A stretch of DNA of 27,587 bases from Vallitaleaceae bacterium (lineage in GTDB: Bacteria; Bacillota; Clostridia; Lachnospirales; Vallitaleaceae), in the NCBI GenBank assembly GCA_027858555.1, contig JAQICP010000032.1, positions 1 through 27,587 on the forward strand, written 5' to 3'. The notes below the pieces were generated by a model that was not told the DNA's origin, searched no databases, and was given only the letters and a program-made list of their open reading frames with translations. Numbering within the stretch: the first letter of the stretch is position 1; every line of letters starts with the position of its first letter. Below, piece by piece: positions 16,001 through 24,840 of this stretch. The translations under genes were made by a program, and so were the position numbers.

Positions 16001-18016
16001 GAAGAAGGACAGCTTATACTTGTAAAATATGATGATACCCTAGATATATGGGTTCCTGCAGCCCCAGGTACGGCAATGGTTACCAATCAACATGTGGAAA
16101 TGCTTGATAATGTAAACACGCCAAATAAAGTCTATTATTACTATGTTAGAACTATTAATACTTTTGAGGGCGCTGTTAATGCCAGCTCATCATGGGTCTA
16201 TGATTCACTCACAACATCACCAGTTCAAGCACCAGTTAATCTTACAGCGGTGTATGATTCTGGGTATACAATGAATGAAAAAACACAGAGTATTATTAGA
16301 TTCGATGCGCCTATTCCACCAAATGCTGATCTTACAAATGATTATATCATGGAGATCTATGTTAAAGGTGAAGGTGATGCAGACTATACCATGACCACCT
16401 ATCCATATACCTATTTAGGACAAGGCGTTGGTTCGTCTGGATATACGCGCATGTATTATCGCATAGAGAATTTAAAACCAGGCAGTGCTTATAGTATTAA
16501 GGTTAGAATAGAGGACAGGACCAAGGAACAAGATGAATTGCCAGACGGCACGCTTAGTTATTCCAGATCGCCTTTTTCACCTAGAATCATTATTAGAACA
16601 GAATTTGATCAAGCAGAATATGAGAAAGAATTTATATATAACAAATATTTAGAAGATTATGATCGAAAGGCTAGTTTGCTAGTGCAACAAGATTATTTCA
16701 TACTTAATGTCAAGAATAATGAGGCAATCGTAAAATATCGTGATGATTATGGTTCTGGTTCCTTAGTACAAAGCCGCAACGATTATTACGAATTATTAGT
16801 TAGCAACCTATCAAACAATCAAAAGACCTATACTTATTATTTGCCTGCAAGTTTCTTCAAAACGGCAAATACTAATAATGCCACTGTATCGATATCGCCT
16901 AATAATCATGAGATTGATATTAGACCATATTCCATAAGCGAAACATTAACCCCCGCCATTAAAGAAGTATTGGCTGAAATAAAGACATATAATACCACTA
17001 ATGTTGATTATTACGTCAAATTAGTCGTGACAGTTGGTCTATATAACAATCAAGTTAATCTAAAAACGACAGCATCAGATGTTGTTAGTGTCAAACTGAG
17101 TGTTTATGTCTCTAATATGAAAGAATTCAATATAGATGAATTGATGGTTGAGTCACTCACAAGCTTAATTGATAGTCACAGGAATGACCTCAAACTAAAA
17201 TTAATGACTGAATTAGAGAAAGGCATCAACGAAAGCAACTTACTGAAAATCGTACAAGATGAAATCGTTCTAGTTCAGACAGAACATTACACAGCGGCAG
17301 GACTTATTATGAGTAATCATCTAAGTAAGGATTTTCGTACCATTACTCAGACTGCGAAAAACCTATATATTCAATTGGCTACATATAATCAACCTATCGA
17401 TCAAGAAGGTTATTACAAAAAGAGTGGTATATGGGAGAAGATAGCAACCACATTTTACGCTAATAATTACTTTATTCAAAGTAAAGATTTAACGTCCTAT
17501 ATATTGGCCACAAGGGACAGTAATTCGGCAACCTTAGGTAACTTTTATAGTTTGGAATCAATTGGCATAATCAATAAATATGACTTGACTGAAATATTTA
17601 CAGTGGCAGAATTATCAAATCTCAGTCTACCAATACAAAGGTATCAAGTCGTTTCATCCTATGCCAGATTATTAAATGCTACGGTTGGATACGATGATAG
17701 TAATTTCTTGAAGAATAAGGGTATTACAGTGACCAGTGGTAATCTGTACACTTCGATTAAAAATGAGGAGCTACTATATTTATACACACAAGTATTTGCC
17801 AGTAGGCATGGCATTAATCTAAGTTCAGTACAGATACATGATTATAATATGATTGAAGATTCGAGCCTAATAAATAGTGCTTATCGAACAACCATATTAA
17901 AGGGTGCGAACTTAGGTATATTCCAGTTGAATAGTGGTAGGGTATTACCAACACAAGTAACGACAATGAAACAATTGATAGAACTATTAACAAGGATTGA
18001 AAAAGGATTATACTAA
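13094..18016 (+). CDS. Giant exported surface protein with fibronectin-III-like segments
   Basis: About 1640 residues with a Sec signal peptide: basic KRK, a hydrophobic stretch to ~residue 20, and likely cleavage near YGA at ~31-33. The start is TTG 13094, seven bases after AGGAGG (13081-13086); the in-frame ATG at 13076 lies upstream of that site. The body is acidic, rich in Tyr, Asp, Asn and Thr, and nearly cysteine-free (one Cys seen). Fibronectin-III-like segments are suggested by NTNYYLRVITRL, VYYYYVRTINTF, a VENLVADF module (~890-1040) and an APVNLTAVYDSG module (~1045-1175, ending PGSAYSIKVRIED). The last ~160 residues resemble degenerate SLH repeats. No catalytic motif was found. It lies 14 bases upstream of a similar giant gene. 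Function is unknown; a structural or adhesive surface role is inferred. Confidence 0.85.
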   Translation: MKRKLSIIIVITLIFSIINQGNPFIQNIYGANETVTWVKNDTLDVGLDIVSNKAGDDDILLRMDLIDTGTYTLEYFLEDGRRTTVTFIQKFDQVDIQYKIDEADVLPATHNITQELVDLSYLEMNYSLEIPTWEYIEDKTVGTDMYGDDALIFNIKKSAGIRYPGVAFEINNKRVIIRWDFQTNRVYYLLTGYTGGKIVPVSFTNPSLGVTDLNILKGLEAFDVQPTHIVPDTAIANKDMGLLEYPDGDKPGSVPGLELTFKQPKTLDTDDWFFKYTETDLTGLTAIIDFEDIATNDYLDFNFELNNATDTGDKTILDIPLAGNVNPEVVYSYNNFEYKISIVKDKTDLANPENYIQWSNLNSSSIYDVGLGIQVEADPPTYDTYQFNSYLPINKFAYTYMEYALRRANMTEAYLDITPYNVGTEDEIEYEILYSKVKKDPLDPESDLWVQHFHDGTTTDGVNIFIPVPFNKESSQDVYQIIVNFAGTDMASQVLNYIAENDNNVPPTTPKIDYISNLFVIPSDEDGIDLAKVQFDMAWKAPDNKTTGELDTIFANADLNSDNDHIFYELMINEVPEDTTDNPFQVIKVIELYLDVNDEIKMRYHTGVPEPNTPTPSDALNFIDGYNVIDQTFRMDKLVICEEGQRVHILDTNADDVNNEYTVTDSGESYDFEYPGVNYLRIRAITEIDDMIGISYNSIPISLSLSLLEYKIPIVEGMSYSPIYGTVQDDPVGITAEWHTVAEDAYGVHMLQPLGKSITNVNYDVYISQDQSALLGINPTTAVYDTLAFDSINEILLDPLDSDDLADLEDLRNGDVKVFTVTTEPSVNLALAVNLLGLDQNTNYYLRVITRLSIIDQSSVTTYKSSDPSNILSTTTPIIPTDPNEGEVKPLSVENLVADFADENFISAALSWDFPDEITFAEDQYGFEIMSLEGSTLPSTLSSRELRLEEVYSDPLLVSTNKEIWRLTVEEGQLILVKYDDTLDIWVPAAPGTAMVTNQHVEMLDNVNTPNKVYYYYVRTINTFEGAVNASSSWVYDSLTTSPVQAPVNLTAVYDSGYTMNEKTQSIIRFDAPIPPNADLTNDYIMEIYVKGEGDADYTMTTYPYTYLGQGVGSSGYTRMYYRIENLKPGSAYSIKVRIEDRTKEQDELPDGTLSYSRSPFSPRIIIRTEFDQAEYEKEFIYNKYLEDYDRKASLLVQQDYFILNVKNNEAIVKYRDDYGSGSLVQSRNDYYELLVSNLSNNQKTYTYYLPASFFKTANTNNATVSISPNNHEIDIRPYSISETLTPAIKEVLAEIKTYNTTNVDYYVKLVVTVGLYNNQVNLKTTASDVVSVKLSVYVSNMKEFNIDELMVESLTSLIDSHRNDLKLKLMTELEKGINESNLLKIVQDEIVLVQTEHYTAAGLIMSNHLSKDFRTITQTAKNLYIQLATYNQPIDQEGYYKKSGIWEKIATTFYANNYFIQSKDLTSYILATRDSNSATLGNFYSLESIGIINKYDLTEIFTVAELSNLSLPIQRYQVVSSYARLLNATVGYDDSNFLKNKGITVTSGNLYTSIKNEELLYLYTQVFASRHGINLSSVQIHDYNMIEDSSLINSAYRTTILKGANLGIFQLNSGRVLPTQVTTMKQLIELLTRIEKGLY

Positions 18017-18030
18017 TAGGAGGTAGAACA

Positions 18031-21000
18031 ATGAAAAGAAGGATTAGCGCATTACTTATTTTTATCATCTTTACCATCTCGATATTGGACTCTGCAGTAT
18101 ATGCCAATTTTCAGATTCCAGTTGATAAAGTTATTATCAATGAAGTATATTTTGTTGAAGGTCAAAATGTGGTAACAGGGGAGTCTATTATTAGACCAAC
18201 TATGACCATGAGCTGGGTGAATCCGCTTAATTGGGAGGGTAATCCTGATGAGGTAACGGTTCATGACCCATCTTATTATGATGTTGTAGTCAATAACCTT
18301 ACAACAGGTGCTAAAAAGACAATTCGTATTAACGGCGGATCAACAGAATTTAACGATCAATTGATTGAGATACATGAAAAAATGAACCTTGATACAGGAT
18401 CTCTATATAACGTTGAAGTTAGACCTTATCATTATCACATTAATGAATTAGGTACAGCATATGTCTTAGCGCCTGAAAGTGGTATTCCCCAGGATTCTTA
18501 TGCTATAACGGATTTGAATGTGGCCTTTATCAGTACGGAAGAATCCATCACAATCATATGGGACGATCTTGGTGTTGAGAATTTTGAATACCGGATTATC
18601 TATGCGATTGGTGATTATACATCAAGACCAGTTCAAGATTTAATCGACAATAAAGAGGGTGGTATAACCGGACTCAAATCAACCAGTACGGGTGTAAGCT
18701 CGTTTTTTGACCCTGTTGAAAATCGTAATAAACTCAGCTATACCGTTACTCAAAACATCTATCCAGGTCAGGTATACTCTGTCATGGTAGAGCCAACAGT
18801 AGAAACATATAATGCCGAGTCCGTTATGAGAAATCGTAATTATCCATATATTAGAAGTACTTCAACTAATGTAGAATTATCACTTTACGAAGAAGGGGAT
18901 TATGTCAGGTTGGAATGGCAAGTACCGGGTTCCTTTAAAGTTGGGCAAGCTCGTGATGAGTATGCTTTGGTCCAGGCAACCCTGTTACAGTATGTGGATG
19001 GTCAGAGCAGTAATATTGTCATATTTGATGGTGATTCAGCCGTTATTGGGTATTATAAGGTGCCAAAGCCCAGTCAAGAGGTACAGTACCAGATTAAGTT
19101 TGTTTATCGAGCAGTTGATGAGCAATCTAAGCCACCAATTGAACCGGAGTCCAATCTGGTAACCTATATACCTGCGGATATTATGATAACGCCTACAAGT
19201 CCACCTATACCAAAGTTCTTTTCACAGGCTATTCTTGATGATTTATTAGCATCGGGACTATCCTTACCTGATATTAGAATAAAAATAGCAGATGAATATT
19301 TGGTACCTGGTGATACATATACTGACAGTTTAAGCAGTTTACTTTCAAAAAACATCACCTATCATATTGTGGAAGCACAAAATGGTATTAATTTGGCATG
19401 GGGTGCTTTTCAGAGAATAGATGTTGATCCTGATTCTACTTCATATGGTAGTTATATCTATGATAGTAATGTTTACTATGACATATGGGTCACTGAATCG
19501 TTAGATGCTCTCAATTATGCCACACCAGTTATAGTTGAGAAGCGCTATGGCGCCAGCACGCCTAATAATATCATTACTGAAGCTAATAAAACTATTGGTT
19601 TTAGTCAAATGCTAACGACCTATTATGATGAAGAAACAGGCACATTATTGCCCCTTGATCCTAACCAAGTATATTATATAAAAATAGTTGCTAAGAAGAT
19701 TAACGCGAATCAAACATTGATATCAGAACCTAATATTGCGACGTTATATTACGGTTATGATGGTGATGCATTTGAGCCGCCAACTATAGCTAAGCCACCG
19801 CTTGCAGTTGCAGATGAGTTTACAACTGAAACTGGTGTTACCATTACATGGAAAGAAAAATGGTCTGAGGTCATATCACCTGATGCAGCCGTAGGTTCTA
19901 CCCTGGCCGTATGGCGCCATCAGGTATGGGTTCAAGATAATGGGACAGTGACAGATTATTATGTTAATGGCGCTGAGTATTTCCCTGTCTATGAGGGTAT
20001 ATCAGAAACACAGCGGCTTGAAGATTACCTCACAACCATTGGGTATCCTATGACGATTATGTCTAGAGAAGTAGATCTTGGGGCTGATGATTTCGGTCAA
20101 TCCGATGTCAGGTATTATTTCAATAAGATTCCTTATGCTGATGTTCAAGCAGCAATTGAAGCTGGTGGAGCGGGGTATACTTTTAGTGATTATTATCAAG
20201 AGTTGATTACAGCAGATAAAAATGGTAGCAGTCCTATTCAGTGGATTGAAATAAATCCTCAAACTAACGCTAGTTTGGATAGTTTGAGCTATAGAGAGAA
20301 TGGCTTATTACCTAATACAAGCTATTTATTTATGATATATCCATATCGATTATTATATACTGGTGAAGAGCTTTTAGCTCATTATCCTACACCGATTATT
20401 GTATCAACAGAACCTGAAACAGTCGTTGTAGTGCCAGATCCAATTGTCCCTAATCTGTATGTCAGTAATAGCACCGATACAAGCATGAGTGTTATGTGGC
20501 AATATAATGAAGATTTTCAATATGAGATTATGTATTCTGAAAACGAGAACATTGCTTTGGCAACCAAAGTTGAATGGTCTTTGCCTGCTTCCGTTCTTGA
20601 CCCAGCTTATCCAGTAAGTGGCGAATACTATGAAGTGACAATTGAGGATTTGTTCCCTGAATCAGATTACTATTTCTGGATTAGAGCCTACCAACCAGTC
20701 ACTGAAGTGTATTCTCATTGGAGCAACGCAATACTTGGACGGACAAGAGAAGTTGCAACACCAAATCCACCTAAAGGTCTTGGTATTGCATCTGAAGAAA
20801 ATATGTTGGCACACGGTTATCTATCCCCTATTGGAGATGATTATTTTGGTATTGAATGGATCATTGATGTAGAAGATCAAAGGCTTATGGATCTTGAAGA
20901 TACCAATTCTAGTAAAGTTAGTAAAGTATACTCCTATATTATAGAAATTTCGGATAATGAGCGGTTTATAGATCCAATCTACGTGGAGAGTACTGGTGGT

Positions 21001-22413
21001 GTGGCAGATATATCGCCTGAAGATGTGGAGATATTGGCTAAGAATCTGATTAAAGTGAATAATCTTATTCAAAACAGACCGTACTATATTCGCGTAAAAA
21101 CCAGAATAACCATAACCGGTTCTGAGGAAGGTCAATTAATTATTAAGGATTCACTTGGCTATACACCAGTAATTAAGATCATTACTGTGCCTACGAATGA
21201 TGAGTATGACGGTGTTTACGATCCTGCACTGGAGATACTACCAGAAGATGATTATGAAATTATCTATAATGAGGATTCTGATACGTTGGTTTATCGTTTC
21301 AGAGATGACTCAGTAGGTGATAATAATGTGGATCAAAGGTTAATCACCAGTTTGATTGAACAGAACATATACATGTATGAAATCGATATTTCATCCCTTG
21401 ATAACAAACCTGTAAGTGAACGGATTATTCAGATTCCATACAGTATTATGAATGCACTTAATGACTATAAAGTGGGCTTGTTAATAGATGCCGGTGACAT
21501 GATTTTAGAACTACCTTACCAAGCGATAAAATCAGAACTGGAAAATCAAGTGAGACAATACGGCGTTGATCCTATGGTGGAGATTATTATCAAAACGGTT
21601 GGCGTGAAAGAGACAACTATGCCTACTGCTGGATTAACTTCAGTAGCTGGCCAGCAAGATCTGTCTATTAATGTTAAGAGTATGAAGACGAATACTTCTT
21701 TGAATTACTCTGATAAGAATATGAAGTTGAACCTTAAGACTAATAACCGTTACGACATGTATAATCAAACATCAAAAGTATATGTACAGGATTATAAAAA
21801 TGCCTGGGTACAAGTTAATAGTACATTTGATAAGTATAATAGTGCGATGATTTTTGAAACCGCTAGAATAGGTACCTATGGCGCTTATGTGGTAGAAGGC
21901 AATCAAATCAATGTTGTCCCTGTCAGTGTTCAGGCCCATTGGTCAGAACCATATCGAAAAGCCATATTTGGAGCGTATAACATTGACAATTTAAACCCAT
22001 ATAGTCCGAGTATGTATGTGACAGAAACGAGTATGATTCAGATTACTTATGGTATGGTCATGAATGATTCAAACATTGATATTACTGCATATGTAACCAA
22101 TAATACCATTAGCATATTACAGCAATCGAACATAAAGACTAACGCATCGAAGACGAAAACAACGATTACTAGAGAAGAAGCCATCAGTATGTTAGTGCGT
22201 GCCTATGAAATCAAGCATGATGAAGTAGTGTCATATACACAGAGTAATATTAATGCGCTTGTCAGTAATGGTGTCAGTAGTGCCTATGGGGTGAATTTAG
22301 CAAAAGCGGTTACCCTAGGTTTCATTTCAGACGTTAAAACAGTTAGAGCTAAAAGCAGCATTACATACGGTGAATTATTTAAAGTATGGGCACTTGCAGA
22401 AAAAATGATGTGA
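18031..22413 (+). CDS. Second giant exported surface protein with fibronectin-III domains and degenerate SLH end
   Basis: 1460 residues with a signal peptide (MKRRISALLIFIIFTISILDS, cleavage likely after VYA). I see no cysteine. Repeated beta-sandwich segments are present; the clearest fibronectin-III domain is ~807-907, starting PNLYVSNSTDTSMSVMW and ending DYYFWIRAYQPV before the GRTRE edge strand. Others start near VRLEWQVP (~290) and TGVTITWKEKW (~597). Residues ~1075-1295 are a mixed domain (YNEDSDTLVYRF..., VEIIIKTVG) that also seems to have a counterpart in the upstream protein. The last ~150 residues look like degenerate SLH repeats (AHWSEPYRKAIFGAYN; ITREEAISMLVRAYE). TAGGAGGT at 18017-18024 is the ribosome site. 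The layout parallels the upstream protein, suggesting an old duplication. Enzymatic function is not evident. Confidence 0.88.
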   Translation: MKRRISALLIFIIFTISILDSAVYANFQIPVDKVIINEVYFVEGQNVVTGESIIRPTMTMSWVNPLNWEGNPDEVTVHDPSYYDVVVNNLTTGAKKTIRINGGSTEFNDQLIEIHEKMNLDTGSLYNVEVRPYHYHINELGTAYVLAPESGIPQDSYAITDLNVAFISTEESITIIWDDLGVENFEYRIIYAIGDYTSRPVQDLIDNKEGGITGLKSTSTGVSSFFDPVENRNKLSYTVTQNIYPGQVYSVMVEPTVETYNAESVMRNRNYPYIRSTSTNVELSLYEEGDYVRLEWQVPGSFKVGQARDEYALVQATLLQYVDGQSSNIVIFDGDSAVIGYYKVPKPSQEVQYQIKFVYRAVDEQSKPPIEPESNLVTYIPADIMITPTSPPIPKFFSQAILDDLLASGLSLPDIRIKIADEYLVPGDTYTDSLSSLLSKNITYHIVEAQNGINLAWGAFQRIDVDPDSTSYGSYIYDSNVYYDIWVTESLDALNYATPVIVEKRYGASTPNNIITEANKTIGFSQMLTTYYDEETGTLLPLDPNQVYYIKIVAKKINANQTLISEPNIATLYYGYDGDAFEPPTIAKPPLAVADEFTTETGVTITWKEKWSEVISPDAAVGSTLAVWRHQVWVQDNGTVTDYYVNGAEYFPVYEGISETQRLEDYLTTIGYPMTIMSREVDLGADDFGQSDVRYYFNKIPYADVQAAIEAGGAGYTFSDYYQELITADKNGSSPIQWIEINPQTNASLDSLSYRENGLLPNTSYLFMIYPYRLLYTGEELLAHYPTPIIVSTEPETVVVVPDPIVPNLYVSNSTDTSMSVMWQYNEDFQYEIMYSENENIALATKVEWSLPASVLDPAYPVSGEYYEVTIEDLFPESDYYFWIRAYQPVTEVYSHWSNAILGRTREVATPNPPKGLGIASEENMLAHGYLSPIGDDYFGIEWIIDVEDQRLMDLEDTNSSKVSKVYSYIIEISDNERFIDPIYVESTGGVADISPEDVEILAKNLIKVNNLIQNRPYYIRVKTRITITGSEEGQLIIKDSLGYTPVIKIITVPTNDEYDGVYDPALEILPEDDYEIIYNEDSDTLVYRFRDDSVGDNNVDQRLITSLIEQNIYMYEIDISSLDNKPVSERIIQIPYSIMNALNDYKVGLLIDAGDMILELPYQAIKSELENQVRQYGVDPMVEIIIKTVGVKETTMPTAGLTSVAGQQDLSINVKSMKTNTSLNYSDKNMKLNLKTNNRYDMYNQTSKVYVQDYKNAWVQVNSTFDKYNSAMIFETARIGTYGAYVVEGNQINVVPVSVQAHWSEPYRKAIFGAYNIDNLNPYSPSMYVTETSMIQITYGMVMNDSNIDITAYVTNNTISILQQSNIKTNASKTKTTITREEAISMLVRAYEIKHDEVVSYTQSNINALVSNGVSSAYGVNLAKAVTLGFISDVKTVRAKSSITYGELFKVWALAEKMM

Positions 22414-22424
22414 GGATATAGTTT

Positions 22425-23285
22425 ATGAGAAAAATAGTAACATCAATACTTATTATAATAATGGTATTTAGTATGAATCTTAATAGTGTTGCAGCAAGTT
22501 ATATTGTTTGTGACGTGACAGTATTGTCAGAGACCAGCGCCTTGGTTGAACTTAGATGGTCGGATGGCTCTAACTTGAAAAACATACAGATTGTTAGTTG
22601 GGCTGAGGAAAAAGGTACCTTGGTCATTGAGTACAAGACAGGTACCAGTCTGCCAACTGGTTGGAATAAGAGGGTTATTGAAGGTGATAGCTACAATTTT
22701 CCGATGAAAATCAAGTTAGTTGAACAAGGTAGTGTTAAACCGGTTTTTACAGATATTAGTGTATCGTCAGTAGGCTATGAAAGCATATTAAACCTATATT
22801 ATCAAAATGTCATCAATGGCTATACAGAAGGTGATTTTAGACCGAGTAACCCTGTACAACGAAGTGAGTTTGCTAAAATGATGGCACTTGCTGCAGATTA
22901 TACATTACAAGATAACTTAAGCTCTACTTATCCGGATCTAACTAATGATCACTGGTCTAAAAAGTATGTGATGACTTTATCAGAAAAAGGCATCCTTTCA
23001 GGTTATACATCTGGTCTATTCATGCCAACTGGAAAGATTACCATTAGTGAGGTGCTTAAGGTCATTGATTATACCTTCACATTTTATGAAGATGACCATC
23101 ACTACCCATATACAGTAACAGAAGATTGGAGTAGTGATTACTTTGTTTCATTAGTTGAAGCGGGCATCATCTTACCTAGTGATGCATTTTATTATCCATA
23201 TACACCTAAAGCTAATGCTACTAGGGTTCAATGTGCCCAGTTGTTATCAAGAGCTATGGAAGTGTTGCACGACACCACACAGTAG
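22425..23285 (+). CDS. Small exported S-layer-homology protein
   Basis: 286 residues with a signal peptide (MRKIVTSILIIIMVFSMNLNS, cleavage near VAA). A beta-rich N-terminal part (~27-100) has no recognised family. Three SLH repeats follow: ~105-155 (FTDIS...NVINGYTEGDFRPSNPVQRSEFAKMM), ~165-215 (YPDLTNDHWSKKYV...GILSGYTSGLFMP) and ~225-283. SLH triplets bind pyruvylated secondary wall polymer, so this protein should be wall-anchored. The polymer pathway genes near the start of the window (TagO/WecA type, MnaA) could supply related glycans, but that link is inference. TGAGGA overlapping the previous stop codon is the ribosome site, so it is probably translated from the same mRNA as the two giants. 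Confidence 0.92.
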   Translation: MRKIVTSILIIIMVFSMNLNSVAASYIVCDVTVLSETSALVELRWSDGSNLKNIQIVSWAEEKGTLVIEYKTGTSLPTGWNKRVIEGDSYNFPMKIKLVEQGSVKPVFTDISVSSVGYESILNLYYQNVINGYTEGDFRPSNPVQRSEFAKMMALAADYTLQDNLSSTYPDLTNDHWSKKYVMTLSEKGILSGYTSGLFMPTGKITISEVLKVIDYTFTFYEDDHHYPYTVTEDWSSDYFVSLVEAGIILPSDAFYYPYTPKANATRVQCAQLLSRAMEVLHDTTQ

Positions 23286-23308
23286 ACTTACCCATGTGAG
23301 GATTGACC

Positions 23309-23380
23309 GTGAAAGGTTATAACTATAAAGGCTATCGGCTATATTATCGTGGACGCAGATCAGATTGGAAGTATATATGA
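23309..23380 (+). CDS. Possible 23-residue basic, Tyr-rich peptide coupled to the next gene
   Basis: GTG at 23309 opens a 23-codon frame rich in Tyr, Arg and Lys (starts KGYNYKGY, ends SDWKYI). GTGAGGA sits six bases upstream, a good ribosome site. Its TGA stop (23378-23380) overlaps the ATG of the methyltransferase gene as ATGA, the classic geometry for translational coupling. The methyltransferase has only a weak site of its own. I recognise no family; it may act only as a leader that loads ribosomes. Confidence 0.45.
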   Translation: MKGYNYKGYRLYYRGRRSDWKYI

Positions 23381-24540
23381 CTATTGATGAACTGTATTAT
23401 AAAATAATTGACCAAGATATTATCTGGTGGATTCTGAGTAATCCCAGGTTGAAGACACAACCAATTAAAAAGGCTGTGATTCGACCCGTTCTAATCAATA
23501 ACCAGATGATGTATCAAATAGAAACATTTACTGAAAAGCAAGCCTTCCATGAGAATGTCACAAGTGATGGCTTGTTACATTCTGTGCAAAAAATCATGGT
23601 GGAATCGTCTTTTAAACAGCTTGATATATTTACTAAAAAGCACGACTATCATGTACTTGTTAATAAACGTGGGGAGATCATGGTAAAAACAGCACCCCCG
23701 ACAAAACAAGTGGCAACCATGGCACACAATCAAAAAAAGCAATACATACTTGAAGCGGGAACACCGATACCGTTTTTAATTGCACTTGGTGTCATGACAA
23801 GTTCTGGTAAAGTAGTTGATAAAAAGTATAATAAATTCAAACAAATCAATCGGTTTGTTGAGATGATTGATGATATCATCACTAACTTTGATGAAACCGG
23901 TACACAGGATGACAGTGATACTTCAAGTAACAGAACACTGCATATTATTGACTTTGGTAGTGGCAAGTCCTATCTGACATTTGCCCTATATCACTACTTG
24001 GTTTATATTAAAAAACGTCAAGTGAAGATAACAGGGCTTGACTTAAAGGCTGAGGTAATAGCAGATTGCAATCTATTAAAAGATCAACTGGGCTACGCAG
24101 ATTTGAGCTTCAAGGTTGGTGATATTAATGATTATGTCACAGAAGAACCTATTAGTATGGTTATTTCACTACATGCCTGTAATACAGCTACGGATGCAGC
24201 GCTGAAAAAAGCAGTCCTATGGGATGCAAAAGTGATTATGAGCGTACCATGCTGCCACGCAGAATTTAACCAGCAGATTGGGAAAGATAACTTTTATGGC
24301 CTCATAGAACACGGCATTATTAAAGAACGTGTATCAGCGCTTATGACAGATGCGTTTCGAAGTAAATGGTTGGAAGCCATGGGCTATCGGGTGCAATTAC
24401 TAGAGTTTGTGGATATGGCGCACACCCCTAAAAACATTATGATCAGAGCGATAAAAAATAGTCAGCCAAACATACAGTTGTTAAAAGAGGCCCAGGTGCT
24501 TCAAAAAGAGTTGGGCGTTAACCTGACCATATTCAATTAA
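23377..24540 (+). CDS. SAM-dependent methyltransferase, Methyltransf_32-like (VPCCH motif)
   Basis: 387 residues, cytosolic. The N-terminal third is an alpha/beta region with no clear motif. The central SAM-binding fold begins with motif I, IIDFGSGKSYLTFALYHYL (~189-207). It continues with ITGLDLKAEVI and the acidic VGDINDY, then MVISLHACNTATD. SVPCCHAEFN (289-298) is typical of the family that includes eukaryotic METTL25/TRMT13-like proteins. The substrate is unknown; RNA is a reasonable guess from relatives. ATG 23377 is used because it overlaps the stop of the small upstream frame; TTG 23365 is an alternative. No terminator separates it from the SLH gene 91 bases upstream. Confidence 0.85.
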   Translation: MTIDELYYKIIDQDIIWWILSNPRLKTQPIKKAVIRPVLINNQMMYQIETFTEKQAFHENVTSDGLLHSVQKIMVESSFKQLDIFTKKHDYHVLVNKRGEIMVKTAPPTKQVATMAHNQKKQYILEAGTPIPFLIALGVMTSSGKVVDKKYNKFKQINRFVEMIDDIITNFDETGTQDDSDTSSNRTLHIIDFGSGKSYLTFALYHYLVYIKKRQVKITGLDLKAEVIADCNLLKDQLGYADLSFKVGDINDYVTEEPISMVISLHACNTATDAALKKAVLWDAKVIMSVPCCHAEFNQQIGKDNFYGLIEHGIIKERVSALMTDAFRSKWLEAMGYRVQLLEFVDMAHTPKNIMIRAIKNSQPNIQLLKEAQVLQKELGVNLTIFN

Positions 24541-24768
24541 GGCTATTAAACCTTGTATAGGTAGTATAGAAATACCATTGAAGCGTGTCCTGAAAAGATT
24601 TATAATTTAAATAGAGCTTCTGTAATAAAAAACATCACATTAGTACTGATTAGGAAACTGAAGAATATTGATTCAACGAGAAACCATTAAATGCTGAAAG
24701 CAGGCAGCCATTAACTTGTCCAATGATTACCAGCTACTTTAACATATTTCTTGTGTATGACTTCTTGT
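24541..24768. other. Intergenic stretch without recognised feature
   Basis: No ORF with a ribosome site, no tRNA and no strong terminator hairpin was found after the methyltransferase stop. A short weak stem (GGTA...TACC, around 24560-24576) has no T-run. Confidence 0.5.
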
Positions 24769-24797
24769 TTGAGACTGACATGTTTATATATTATAGT
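24769..24797 (+). promoter_or_regulatory. Promoter of the stress-protein gene
   Basis: TTGAGA (24769-24774), 17-base spacer, TATAGT (24792-24797). Transcription would begin near 24804, giving a leader of about 37 bases. Confidence 0.65.
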
Positions 24798-24816
24798 GGC
24801 AGAATGCTAATGTAAA

Positions 24817-24836
24817 CCTTTTTAAGAAAAGGGGTG
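24817..24836 (+). promoter_or_regulatory. Hairpin covering the ribosome site of the stress-protein gene
   Basis: CCTTTT (24817-24822) pairs with AAAAGG (24827-24832) around a TAAG loop. The 3' arm overlaps the Shine-Dalgarno AAGGGGTG (24829-24836) just before ATG 24841. Confidence 0.45.
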
Positions 24837-24840
24837 TAAC

